Part shown: in pieces, positions 1 through 7,421 of the stretch
How positions within the stretch are numbered: the stretch's first letter is position 1
Layout of the letters: each line of letters begins with the position of its first letter
Assembly: GCF_030123245.1 (NCBI RefSeq)
Contig: NZ_CP126101.1
Coordinates: 1,982,501-2,046,500 of the forward strand
Source of the DNA: Lysinibacillus pakistanensis
Lineage (GTDB): Bacteria > Bacillota > Bacilli > Bacillales_A > Planococcaceae
Direction: 5' to 3'
Length of the DNA: 64,000 nt
The notes under the pieces: model-generated
Told to the model about the DNA's origin: nothing
What the model saw: the letters and a program-made list of their open reading frames with translations, nothing else
The model's database searches: none
Program-made: the position numbers and the translations under genes

Positions 1-114
1 GGGCATGAACTTTATTCAGCAGGCATTTAAACGCATCCTGAATAAAAGCAAAATCTAGTATATATCTCACCGTTTAAATAGAGATTGTACTGAATAAAGT
101 TAAAGGAGAATGGT

Positions 115-951
115 ATGCCAAAGGCTATAGGTATTGATGCAGGCGGCACATTGACAAAAGTTGCATATTTAGATAAGCACAATGAGCTTGTTTTAACAAC
201 TTTTCCGTCAAATGATTTGTTGGCTGTAAAGGATTGGATTATTAAACATCCAGATATTGAGGATATTGGTGTTACGGGAGGGCGTACGGAGCAATTACTG
301 GAAGTCATAAAGGCAATGAAATCGATTCATTATATAGTAGAATTTGAAGCTACATTGAAAGGTGTTCGATTTTTGCTACATAAAGAAGGCTATTTTTTCG
401 AGCGTAGTATGATCACGAATATTGGTACTGGGACTTCAATTCATTATATGGAAGGCAATACGCATATTCGTGTTGGTGGAACAGGTATTGGCGGCGGAAC
501 TTTAATTGGATTGTCAGCGCTTACAACGGGTATTACAGATTACAATGAAATAAGAGAAATGAGTTCACATGGTAATCGGGAGTCTATTGATTTACTAGTT
601 AAAGACATCTATCAAGGGATGGATACACCAATTGATGGACATTTAACAGCTAGTAATTTTGGGAAGGTCGGTATTACTGAGTTTGTCAATCATCCAGCAG
701 AAGATATTATTGCTACTGTACAAGGCCTTGTAGGAGAGGTGATTACAACACTTAGTATACAATATGCTGAAGAGAAAAATGCACAACATATTGTTTATAT
801 TGGCTCTACCTTAAGCAATAACGATCATCTGGCTCGCGTAATTGCCAATTATACACGTACAAAAAAACATATACCCGTTTTTATAAATGACCACGGTTTT
901 TCTGGGGCAGTTGGAGCCTTACTAAATATATCTGAATATACAATTGTCTAA
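115..951 (+). CDS. coaW: Type II pantothenate kinase
   Basis: Phosphorylates pantothenate, the first committed step of coenzyme A synthesis, in the cytoplasm. The 278-aa protein has the ASKHA-fold phosphate loop GIDAGGTLTK at residues 6-15, an acidic VEFEA stretch near 75-79 where type II enzymes carry the catalytic glutamate, and the glycine-rich segment TNIGTGTS...GGTGIGGGT at 101-129 typical of the staphylococcal/bacillar CoaW family. Length matches the family. The ATG follows AAAGGAGAATGGT. It is transcribed alone and ends in a strong intrinsic terminator. Type II enzymes of this kind are known to be poorly feedback-inhibited by CoA; nothing here tests that. Confident. Confidence 0.93.
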   Translation: MPKAIGIDAGGTLTKVAYLDKHNELVLTTFPSNDLLAVKDWIIKHPDIEDIGVTGGRTEQLLEVIKAMKSIHYIVEFEATLKGVRFLLHKEGYFFERSMITNIGTGTSIHYMEGNTHIRVGGTGIGGGTLIGLSALTTGITDYNEIREMSSHGNRESIDLLVKDIYQGMDTPIDGHLTASNFGKVGITEFVNHPAEDIIATVQGLVGEVITTLSIQYAEEKNAQHIVYIGSTLSNNDHLARVIANYTRTKKHIPVFINDHGFSGAVGALLNISEYTIV

Positions 952-962
952 AGGGCAAAAAG

Positions 963-1002
963 AATGTACATTACTAAAGAAGATTGGTAATGTACATTTT
1001 TT
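963..1002 (+). terminator. Terminator of coaW
   Basis: The inverted repeat AATGTACATTAC / GTAATGTACATT with a short purine-rich loop is followed by a run of T, just after the coaW stop. Confidence 0.88.
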
Positions 1003-1088
1003 TATACATAAATCCTCTACCATTGAAGTTTTCACCAAAGCATAAATCCTTTATTCCTGAGCACATTACAGGTAGGAGGTGAATATCT

Positions 1089-1313
1089 GTGGGCAATAGA
1101 AATAATAAAAACAGTAAAAAGACGATGAATGTTAGAACACATAATCCTTTCGGTACCTACAAAAGCAAAGACCTCGATAGAAGTAATAGTAATAACAATA
1201 ATCCGAACGACAACCTGAATGAAGAATTTTCGGCTGAGTTTGATGCAAAGGCTAAAAATAAAGATAATAAAACAAACCACGATAAAAATCAGCAATCCAA
1301 TAAAAAGAAATAA
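1089..1313 (+). CDS. Small Asn/Lys-rich protein, possibly spore-associated
   Basis: Not recognised as a named family. The 74-aa protein is extremely hydrophilic (Asn, Lys and Asp rich) with no membrane segment. It carries the short motif EEFSAEF near residue 46, repeated as EEYSAEF in the next small gene, so the two look like a tandem paralogous pair. The GTG start is chosen because TAGGAGGTG lies eight bases upstream. Composition and an EF-x-x-E-type motif recall gamma-type small acid-soluble spore proteins, but that is only a resemblance. The next gene begins about 20 bases downstream, so the two are probably co-transcribed. Confidence 0.6.
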   Translation: MGNRNNKNSKKTMNVRTHNPFGTYKSKDLDRSNSNNNNPNDNLNEEFSAEFDAKAKNKDNKTNHDKNQQSNKKK

Positions 1314-1334
1314 CTAAACTTGGAGGGGTTAAAA

Positions 1335-1466
1335 ATGGCAAAGAAAAATAAAACAAGCTTTAAAAAGAAAAAGAAAGAAGATGTCCATAAAAAAAATGAT
1401 CGGGAAGAATATTCAGCAGAGTTTAATCAGGTAATTCATAATAACCCGCAGCAACCAAAACAATAA
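1335..1466 (+). CDS. Tiny Lys-rich protein, paralogue of upstream gene
   Basis: A 43-codon gene starting MAKKNKTSFKKKKKEDVHKK behind the ribosome site TGGAGGGGTTAAAA. Its middle, EEYSAEFN, matches EEFSAEFD of the preceding 74-aa protein. It is very basic at the N terminus and ends PQQPKQ. Probably co-transcribed with its neighbour. Function unknown; a spore-core or nucleic-acid-coating role is possible from composition only. Confidence 0.55.
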   Translation: MAKKNKTSFKKKKKEDVHKKNDREEYSAEFNQVIHNNPQQPKQ

Positions 1467-1555
1467 TCAAAAAATGCTCCTAAAGTATGCTTTGCTTTTG
1501 GAGCACTTATTTTTTGCTTTGTACAACAGTTTATACATCAAAAGGGGATATTAAA

Positions 1556-1885
1556 TTGAAAAAATTTGGTTTAACAGTGGGTACTATTCTTGTATTACTT
1601 ACTTCACCATTACATATTCCAACGGCTGTTTTTGCCCAACAGGAGGCTCCGGCCTATGCCAAGTGGAGTATAGTGGCGATTAAAGAGGTAAGGATTAAAT
1701 ATCCGCAAGCTAAGATAGTTGATTATTCACATGAAGGAAGCGAAATAAAAGAGGACTCAACAATAGAAAAATTTAAGCTATGGCTCAAACAAAATGACAA
1801 GGAATTTGGGGTCAATGTAAAAATCCAATATGTCACAAAGACGAATAGGATAGAAAACATTGAATTACAGGAAACAACCTCATAA
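1556..1885 (+). CDS. DUF3889 (YqzG/YhdC-like) exported protein
   Basis: A 109-aa protein starting at TTG 1556, chosen over an upstream ATG because AAAGGGGA sits just before it and because this start gives a clean signal peptide: LKKF, a hydrophobic stretch, then PTAVFA/QQ. The mature part YAKWSIVAIKEVRIKYP...IVDY...EKFKLWLKQ...FGVNVKIQYVTKTNRIENIEL follows the DUF3889 pattern of B. subtilis YqzG/YhdC, which have no established function. Monocistronic, with its own terminator downstream. The terminator is immediately followed by an intron fragment. Confidence 0.8.
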   Translation: MKKFGLTVGTILVLLTSPLHIPTAVFAQQEAPAYAKWSIVAIKEVRIKYPQAKIVDYSHEGSEIKEDSTIEKFKLWLKQNDKEFGVNVKIQYVTKTNRIENIELQETTS

Positions 1886-1899
1886 TGCTTAAAGTTAAA

Positions 1900-1926
1900 G
1901 GGTGCCTGGCAAAAGGCATCCTTTTT
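1900..1926 (+). terminator. Terminator of the DUF3889 gene, intron target
   Basis: The stem GGGTGCC / GGCATCC (one G-U pair) is followed by CTTTTT. A group IIC-like intron 5' end begins two bases past the T run. Confidence 0.85.
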
Positions 1927-1928
1927 AT

Positions 1929-2190
1929 GTGCGCTAACATGCCTATGAACTATAGGGTGTAAGTTACGAACTCTGAAGACAGAAGTAGAGGTAGCCAAGA
2001 GCAAGGGTGTCCGTGGCTACGCGGAGTCTAAAGGAAGCTGGCGGCAAAAACTGTTGGAGGAACACGAATCGCATAGAAGACTAGGTATGATTGGATGTGT
2101 GTGCTTAAAATACCAAGTACGCTTTCTGTCTAAATGAGGAGGATAGTGGGAGAAATGATGAATCCAACAGGAATCACTAAAGAAGGCTGA
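1929..2190 (+). mobile_element. 5' fragment of a group IIC intron
   Basis: The stretch opens with GTGCGC and reads as domain I of a class C group II intron such as the Oceanobacillus iheyensis intron, recalled from memory: blocks CTATAGGGTG, GAAG-CAGAAGTA, GCAAGGGTGTCCGTGGC, AAGGAAGC-GGCGGCAAA, GGAACACGAA and GACTAGGTAT occur in the right order. It starts directly after a terminator T run, the known target site of class C introns. No reverse transcriptase frame and no convincing domain V/VI follow, so it is a truncated, immobile remnant. The 3' boundary is approximate. Confidence 0.78.
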
Positions 2191-2315
2191 GAATACAAAT
2201 GGCAAGAAGAGACAGAAAAAGTAGTTCAACCAATGAGTTATTGTTAGAAAATAATGAATTGACAAATATATTACTTTGGTTTAAAGTTACCAATAAATTG
2301 ATAGGAGGAGATTAT

Positions 2316-2369
2316 ATGTCGATTTTAAATCGTCTAATATCAGCAACAAAACATCATCATATTCATTAG
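2316..2369 (+). CDS. Histidine-rich leader peptide (17 aa) upstream of hisS paralogue
   Basis: Reads MSILNRLISATKHHHIH and stops at TAG. The start is fixed by an excellent ribosome site, ATAGGAGGAG, five bases before ATG. Four of the last five residues are histidine. The histidyl-tRNA synthetase gene begins 132 bases downstream. A nested hairpin starts on the last base of the stop codon. This is the layout of a classical amino-acid attenuator: a ribosome stalled at the His codons would cover the hairpin base. In Firmicutes such genes are usually T-box controlled, and no T-box motif is visible here. The regulatory role is inferred. Confidence 0.75.
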   Translation: MSILNRLISATKHHHIH

Positions 2370-2411
2370 TCTTGCTATCTTTATTAATTTTTTAATATTG
2401 AATAGGAAGAC
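2369..2411 (+). promoter_or_regulatory. Nested hairpin after the His leader
   Basis: GTCTTGCTAT (2369-2378) pairs with ATAGGAAGAC (2402-2411) with a single mismatch. The loop contains a second perfect stem, TATTAA/TTAATA. Its 5' arm begins in the leader stop codon, so ribosome position would decide whether it can form. Confidence 0.65.
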
Positions 2412-2437
2412 TATTTCTCATGAAATCGTATTATAAC

Positions 2438-2475
2438 TAAGCCGAAGTTGGAGCTTATGTATGTACGGTTTTTTT
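2438..2475 (+). terminator. Possible attenuator terminator before hisS
   Basis: AAGCCG (2439-2444) can pair with CGGTTT (2466-2471), followed by a run of T to 2475. TAAGC/GCTTA (2438-2442 with 2453-2457) is a competing small hairpin. The stem is weak, so the terminator role is tentative. Confidence 0.45.
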
Positions 2476-2501
2476 ATTTTCTTAAAAACAAAGGAGTGTA
2501 G

Positions 2502-3773
2502 ATGATGAAGAAAATGGATTATAAAAATGTTAGAGGAACACAAGATTATTTACCAGAGCAAGAGTGTATACGTCGTAATATACGTCGCACGTTAGAAGAC
2601 ACATTTATTGCATACGGGTGTAAACCACTCGAAACACCAATTTTAAACTATACAAGTTTAATGGCCTCTAAATACGCAGGAGGTGCTGAAATCTTACAAG
2701 AGATGTATCTGTTATCAGATAGAGGAGAACGTGACCTGTCGCTACGTTATGATTTAACAATTCCTTTTGCAAAGGTAATTGCAATGAACCCTACATTATC
2801 AATGCCGTTTAAACGTTATGAAATTGGCAAAGTGTTTCGAGATGGTCCGATTAAAGCTGGAAGATTTCGTGAGTTTACACAATGCGATGTAGATATCGTA
2901 GGGGTTGATTCACAAGCAGCAGAAGCAGAATTGATGATGATGGCATTAGATGCATTTGAAAAGTTAGAGCAAGATGTTGTTATTCAATATAACAATCGTA
3001 AGTTATTAGTTGGCTTACTTGGAATTTTCGAAGTGGATGCTGATTTCCAAAGTCGAGTTATTCTGATACTTGATAAAATTGCAAAGGTGGGGAATAACGC
3101 TGTTTTAGCGGAATTAGAAGAAATAGGTCTGGAAAAATCAGCAATAAAAAGTATCGAACATTTTTTACAAGACAATAGAAAAAATACACTTGCTTATTTC
3201 GTACAATATGAGGAGCCTTTAATTCAAGAGGGATTAGCTGAAGTGTTAGAACTAGAACGTTACTTAGATATGCTTGGCATTACGGAAAGTTGTCAATTTA
3301 ATCCATTACTTGCACGTGGGCTAGAAATTTATACAGGCACCATTTACGAAATTTTCGTACGTGATGGTCGAATAAAATCAAGTATTGGTAGTGGAGGGCG
3401 CTATGACAATGCAATTGGTGGTTTATTAGGGGGAACAGAAAGGTTTGCGACAGTAGGTATTTCATTTGGATTAGATGTTATATTTACAGCCATGATGTTA
3501 GGCAAACAAAAGAATCCGCAAGCCCCAATTGATATTTATATTATTCCCATAAATACAATAGCTGAGTCTCTTGTATTAGCGAAGGCTTTGCGTAAGGAGC
3601 ATCGTGTAGAAGTCGAGCTTAGTGGGAAAAAAATAAGAAAAGCGATGGATAAAGCTAATCGTGAGAATATCCCATTTGTCATTGTTTTAGGAGAAGAAGA
3701 AGTTACGCAAGGTCAATATATTTTAAAGAATATGCACACAGGAGATTCTTCTATTAAAAAATTTGTTTTTTGA
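2502..3773 (+). CDS. hisS: Histidyl-tRNA synthetase, second type
   Basis: Charges tRNA-His with histidine. The 423-aa protein has the class II HisRS elements in order: N-terminal GTQDYLPEQ near residue 12, motif 2 region RYDLTIPFAK...FKRYEIGKVFRDGP...GRFREFTQCDVDIVG, the HisRS-specific histidine-binding motif LARGLEIYTGTIYE near 268, motif 3 GGRYDNAIGGLLGG, and a C-terminal anticodon-binding domain. The intact LARGLEIYTGT motif argues for a true synthetase rather than the HisZ subunit of ATP phosphoribosyltransferase. Start ATG 2502 (AAGGAG upstream; ATG repeated at 2505). The leader peptide and hairpins suggest induction on histidine starvation. Probably a stress-induced duplicate of the housekeeping hisS, which is not in this window. 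Confidence 0.88.
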   Translation: MMKKMDYKNVRGTQDYLPEQECIRRNIRRTLEDTFIAYGCKPLETPILNYTSLMASKYAGGAEILQEMYLLSDRGERDLSLRYDLTIPFAKVIAMNPTLSMPFKRYEIGKVFRDGPIKAGRFREFTQCDVDIVGVDSQAAEAELMMMALDAFEKLEQDVVIQYNNRKLLVGLLGIFEVDADFQSRVILILDKIAKVGNNAVLAELEEIGLEKSAIKSIEHFLQDNRKNTLAYFVQYEEPLIQEGLAEVLELERYLDMLGITESCQFNPLLARGLEIYTGTIYEIFVRDGRIKSSIGSGGRYDNAIGGLLGGTERFATVGISFGLDVIFTAMMLGKQKNPQAPIDIYIIPINTIAESLVLAKALRKEHRVEVELSGKKIRKAMDKANRENIPFVIVLGEEEVTQGQYILKNMHTGDSSIKKFVF

Positions 3774-4093
3774 TTCCTTATTTTAAATTACTTCAATAAC
3801 GAACGTAAGTATCATTTAAGTAATTAATCCTTATTAGAAAATTCACTATATGGGTATTATAAATAGCTCTTCTTTTGATAAATCTTTGTTCAAAATGGGG
3901 GGAAGATGTCCTAAATATTAAGCACATTTTAATCCCCATATTTTAAATCAATAGAGCAATTCCTGTTGTATTGCTCTTTAGAAAAAACAAGTTATTTGAT
4001 TCAAAAAACTATATATAATCCAGCAATAGTAAACCCCAAAATAGTGCAAAGGATAAAACTTTGTATATTACATGAATTAAAGGAGCTGGTTGT
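3774..4093 (+). other. Intergenic, two hairpins, no gene seen
   Basis: Holds an ATGGGG/CCCCAT inverted repeat (about 3895-3938) and the hairpin AGAGCAA/TTGCTCT (3953-3977) followed by a weak T run, which may be the hisS terminator. No coding-like frame. Confidence 0.5.
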
Positions 4094-4690
4094 ATGTCAG
4101 TTAATGACACACTAAAAGTATTGGAAGCAGCACGTAAACAATTGGAGAAGGAGGCTGCAACAAGACATATTATGTTAGGAAATTTGCCTCCAATGAAATT
4201 TAATTTGGGTGAAAAAGTTCGATTCACATTCAATGGCCATGATTTGGTTGGAATAGTTAAAATAGCGGACTTTGGCGGTTCGATTGAGCACGACTATCAT
4301 TCGTATGATATTTTCGCTGAAGATGGTTGTTTTTATAAGTATATTCCTGAAGCAGCTTGTAGAATTGCTGAATAGGCTGAACATCAGCACACCATTGAAG
4401 TATTTCGCAACAGGTTTGGCAAACAAGGGGGAATAGACCGCAGCGAGCGATCTTATGTAACTAAAAGGAATGTAGGATATTATGTACATTTAATACAGAG
4501 AAACAATGATGTATGTAGCAACGAGATTGTGGCCTATAAGCTATATGATCATCAACAAACGCCACCTGTTATGGGATATATTAAAGGTGGCATAAAAGCG
4601 AGAAAAATCATTAGTATTTATCGTTGTAAATGGAAACCTTTAGTATACAGAAACAAGGAGGAGGTAACAAAATATGAAGTATTACGATGA
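4094..4690 (+). pseudogene. Unknown gene interrupted by an in-frame UAG
   Basis: The first 93 codons (to TAG 4373-4375, start ATG behind AAAGGAGCTGGTTGT) encode a coiled N terminus followed by a small beta-rich segment FNLGEKVRFTFNGHDLVGIVKIADFGGS resembling an SH3/KOW-like barrel. Directly after the TAG the same frame stays open for another 104 codons, with protein-like content such as NEIVAYKLYDHQQTPPVMGY and IKGGIKARKIISIYRCKWKP, and ends at TGA 4688-4690, overlapping the start of the next gene by 17 bases as in tight operons. I infer a 198-aa ancestor broken by one nonsense change; a genuine 93-aa protein, readthrough, or a sequencing error are alternatives. Family not recognised; phage-like flavour only. 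Confidence 0.5.
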
Positions 4691-6116
4691 TAGATTTTTA
4701 ATTTACGATTCAGAAACAAAATTTAAGGCTAGTGAATTAACACTAGAATCTCTAGAGTTAATAGGCGGTACTGAGGAGGTAAGGTTAAGATATCATGAGG
4801 CAACAGGTTTAGTTTTACCTTATGTATTAACTAAATCTAGAACAGACACGAAGAATAGCCACAACCTTCTTAGGTGGTTTGAAAATATGATTAACAACTC
4901 AGATAAAAAGGATCTTGCGAGTAAAGGTTTAGCTGAGCGTTTAACTAAATTAAATATTTCATTTACTCAGGAAGACATTGATATCCTTGTTAATGTGCCT
5001 TTAGAATTAGTCGGGCAAAGAACTTCACCAGTGTCTGAAGGGTTGTTAGCTTACGTATATGGAGATTGGCAGGCAGCGGTCACTTTAAGACGACGTATAA
5101 TGGTGGATGATGTTTCTTACAAACATCCGAATAAAACTTTGAATCAGAATACGAATACTGATGAATTAGGTGTTAGGTTGCCAGATGCAGAAATAATTGT
5201 TTCCCATATTATAGGAGAACCTTATGCTGATACTCCGTTCCAAGGTACATACAGTCCATACCCAAATCGCTTATATCGCATGAAACAAATTGTAGCTATC
5301 TTAACTTCAAGCACGTCAGCTATTCGTTTGGATCATATTAATCGAACAATTTCCATGTTGACGGATACATACAACATAAAGATACCACCTATTGAACTCC
5401 GTCAACTACGTAGTGCTTTTAAAATATTACATTTAGACCATGTTATCGGTAATCCAGATAATGATACTGTTGAGATTTATGTTAATGAGCGTGCTTATTA
5501 TGAAAACCTTGTTGACTTTATTAAATATCATATAACTAAGTTTAATAAAGAAATTATGGTTAATTCGTCAGCAGCAGAGATCGCTGTTAAGTCTGAGCAG
5601 GATTATAATACTGGTGTGCTACCTCTTCGATTGAGCGAATATCTTGAACAGTTGTTATATGATGTACTATATAGTAACTTCTATCACACAGGAAACTTTA
5701 ACTACATTGTTAAATATCCTGAAGTTAGCCCCTATAAAGATAGTATGGGATTAATTATAGATAAAGATGATATTCATCAATCCGATTTGCATATCATAGC
5801 TTCAAATTATTTAGGGCTAAGTGCGAAAACATTTAGTGCTAGCGTATGGGCAGAAGGTATTATTAAACTGATGCGTTGGGGTGATCGTAAAGTTAAAAAC
5901 CTAAATGTTGGTTTAAATAATACACAATACTTAGATTTACAAACTATGAATCTAATTACACAACAGCTAAAAACTGTAGAAGACCAAGAGGAGAGAAAAG
6001 AATTTATATATCCAATTTATGAAGGCCCAGAATTAACATTTAATAAAATCACACGACGTCCAAATGATGATACGATTATTGGAGGTTACGCTGATTCGGT
6101 ATGTACGGTGGTGTGA
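4674..6116 (+). CDS. Hypothetical 480-aa protein
   Basis: Not recognised. A soluble-looking protein without signal peptide or membrane segments, starting MKYYDDRFLIYD behind a very strong site AAGGAGGAGGTAACAAAAT. It contains a mixed alpha/beta middle with LPDAEIIVSHIIGEPYADTP and a helical part near residues 200-260 (LYRMKQIVAILTSSTSAIRLDHINRTIS) that looks like a winged-helix-sized segment, which is a guess. The start overlaps the broken upstream gene, so the two formed one transcription unit. Low GC and the absence of familiar motifs suggest an acquired or phage-derived gene. The remainder of the region gives no functional clue. Confidence 0.7.
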   Translation: MKYYDDRFLIYDSETKFKASELTLESLELIGGTEEVRLRYHEATGLVLPYVLTKSRTDTKNSHNLLRWFENMINNSDKKDLASKGLAERLTKLNISFTQEDIDILVNVPLELVGQRTSPVSEGLLAYVYGDWQAAVTLRRRIMVDDVSYKHPNKTLNQNTNTDELGVRLPDAEIIVSHIIGEPYADTPFQGTYSPYPNRLYRMKQIVAILTSSTSAIRLDHINRTISMLTDTYNIKIPPIELRQLRSAFKILHLDHVIGNPDNDTVEIYVNERAYYENLVDFIKYHITKFNKEIMVNSSAAEIAVKSEQDYNTGVLPLRLSEYLEQLLYDVLYSNFYHTGNFNYIVKYPEVSPYKDSMGLIIDKDDIHQSDLHIIASNYLGLSAKTFSASVWAEGIIKLMRWGDRKVKNLNVGLNNTQYLDLQTMNLITQQLKTVEDQEERKEFIYPIYEGPELTFNKITRRPNDDTIIGGYADSVCTVV

Positions 6117-6155
6117 GAGGTCGGGAGTTAATCACTCCCTCCTACTCGATTGCCC

Positions 6156-6710
6156 TTATTGTTCTAATTTTTGAATAAACTCACGCATTAATCCAGGTAG
6201 ATCTGGCCATGCATGACCACTAACTAAATTGCCATCAGTATGAAGATTCGCATCAATGTAAGTGCCCCCTGCTACTTGAACTTCTGGCTTGCAGGCAATG
6301 TAAGCTGTGAGCTCACGACCTTTTAGCACCTCTGGAATAGTTGCAAATATTTGCGCTGCGTGACAGACAGCAGCAATTGGTTTATTCTCTTCAAAGAAAT
6401 GGCTCACTAGTGCTGGAACGTACTCATTTAAACGAATGTATTCTGGTGCTCGACCACCAGGAATAATGAGTCCGTCAAATTGTGCTGGGTCAATATCAGC
6501 GAACGATGAATGTGCCTCTAAGCCATATGCTGTACGCTCGATATATGTATCGACCCCATCCACAAAATCGTGCAATACAGTTTGTAATTTTTTTGCTGAT
6601 GGTGCTGCAATCGTTACATTATAGCCAGCCTCTAAGCAGCGGTAATAAGGATAAAAAATTTCCAACGCTTCTACAGCGTCCCCGGCGATTATTAATACTT
6701 TTTTCCCCAT
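6156..6710 (-). CDS. DJ-1/PfpI family protein
   Basis: A 184-aa single-domain member of the DJ-1/ThiJ/PfpI superfamily, cytoplasmic glutamine-amidotransferase-like fold. The nucleophile elbow AAVCHAAQ places Cys116 followed by His117, the acidic partner would be Glu17 in VEALEIFYP, and LIIPGG occurs at 81-86. Relatives act as deglycase or protease-like stress proteins, so substrate cannot be assigned. Start ATG with AAAGGAGATGGAATC. Transcribed divergently from the MarR-MFS pair across a 307-base region. Confidence 0.85.
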   Translation of the reverse strand: MGKKVLIIAGDAVEALEIFYPYYRCLEAGYNVTIAAPSAKKLQTVLHDFVDGVDTYIERTAYGLEAHSSFADIDPAQFDGLIIPGGRAPEYIRLNEYVPALVSHFFEENKPIAAVCHAAQIFATIPEVLKGRELTAYIACKPEVQVAGGTYIDANLHTDGNLVSGHAWPDLPGLMREFIQKLEQ

Positions 6711-7017
6711 GATTCCATCTCCTTTATTGTGATTTACTAGCTAAATTCGACACTTTCAAAAAATTCCCTGCTGATATGTTAGAAATACTGAAAGAAGTAG
6801 ACGTACATAATGGCAAATCGCTAATGAAGTTCAAACAACCTACTTTACAATGAAAAAAATGAAGCGTATAGTATTTATTTAGCTAGGTAAATAAATTGGA
6901 ATTGAAGCATGATTATCAGTCTTCATCAATCGGACATTCACCTAACTTCATTGCGAGGAAACTTGTATAAATACAAATTTATTGCCCGATAATGCGGGAT
7001 AACCTAGGAGGTAAAAA
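6711..7017. other. Divergent intergenic region pfpI/marR
   Basis: Contains the candidate MarR operator listed separately and presumably both promoters. A short plus-strand frame ending at about 6853 (KFDTFKKFPADMLEILKEVD) reads like the tail of a lost gene, but it is too short to call. Confidence 0.4.
6873..6896. promoter_or_regulatory. Candidate MarR operator
   Basis: Perfect inverted repeat ATTTATTTA-GCTAGG-TAAATAAAT, about 120 bases before the MarR gene and in the shared intergenic region. Size and symmetry suit a winged-helix dimer. Binding is inferred. Confidence 0.5.
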
Positions 7018-7416
7018 TTGATTCCGTTATTCCATGCCTTATTCCAAAAAAGTCGCTATTTAACGAATTCTTTAAATGAAGTTCTAAAACAGCATAATTT
7101 GTATAGCTCACAATGGACCATTTTATACTGCTTACATACGCACGGTCCAATGACATTAACTCAAATTTGGAAGTATTTAAATGTTGAAGCACCAAGTGTT
7201 ACTAGAGCAATTACTAGACTCGAAACGTTAGGGTGGGTACAAAGAATAGATGGTGCAGATAAACGAGAAAAGATTGTTACTCTATCACCCGAAGCCGAAA
7301 AACGATTACCTGCTATTACAAAAACAATTTTAGTATTTGAGGAAGAAATGGTAGGGTCACTTACTGTTGAAGAACAACAGCAATTTATAAGTCTACTGGA
7401 AAAAATGAAAGGTTGA
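7018..7416 (+). CDS. MarR family transcriptional regulator
   Basis: A 132-aa winged-helix regulator. The core YSSQWTILYCLHTHGPMTLTQIWKYLNVEAPSVTRAITRLETLGWVQR (about residues 29-77) is the MarR helix-turn-helix and wing, followed by ADKREKIVTLSPEA. Start is TTG 7018, chosen because TAGGAGGTAAAAA precedes it and no ATG does. Its stop overlaps the start region of the MFS gene, so the two form an operon in which the regulator probably represses the exporter and itself. The ligand is unknown. Confidence 0.88.
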   Translation: MIPLFHALFQKSRYLTNSLNEVLKQHNLYSSQWTILYCLHTHGPMTLTQIWKYLNVEAPSVTRAITRLETLGWVQRIDGADKREKIVTLSPEAEKRLPAITKTILVFEEEMVGSLTVEEQQQFISLLEKMKG

Positions 7417-7421
7417 TTGAT

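Noticed and set aside
2199..2369. A 56-codon frame (MARRDRKSSS...) over the leader region
   Set aside because: No usable ribosome site. The last part coincides with the much better-supported 17-codon leader in the same frame; the rest is probably intron-remnant or leader sequence.
2438..2475. Group II intron domain V at the 3' side
   Set aside because: AAGCCG...GTACGGTT looks slightly like domain V ends, but the characteristic internal AGC-type pairing and loop are not there. The hairpin/terminator reading fits better.
2502..3773. HisZ, regulatory subunit of ATP phosphoribosyltransferase
   Set aside because: The HisRS-specific LARGLEIYTGT motif and a C-terminal anticodon-binding-like domain are intact, and no histidine biosynthesis genes follow.
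4094..6116. A new anti-phage system
   Set aside because: The pair has no nuclease, ATPase, helicase or other recognisable defence motif, and one gene is interrupted, so there is no positive evidence.
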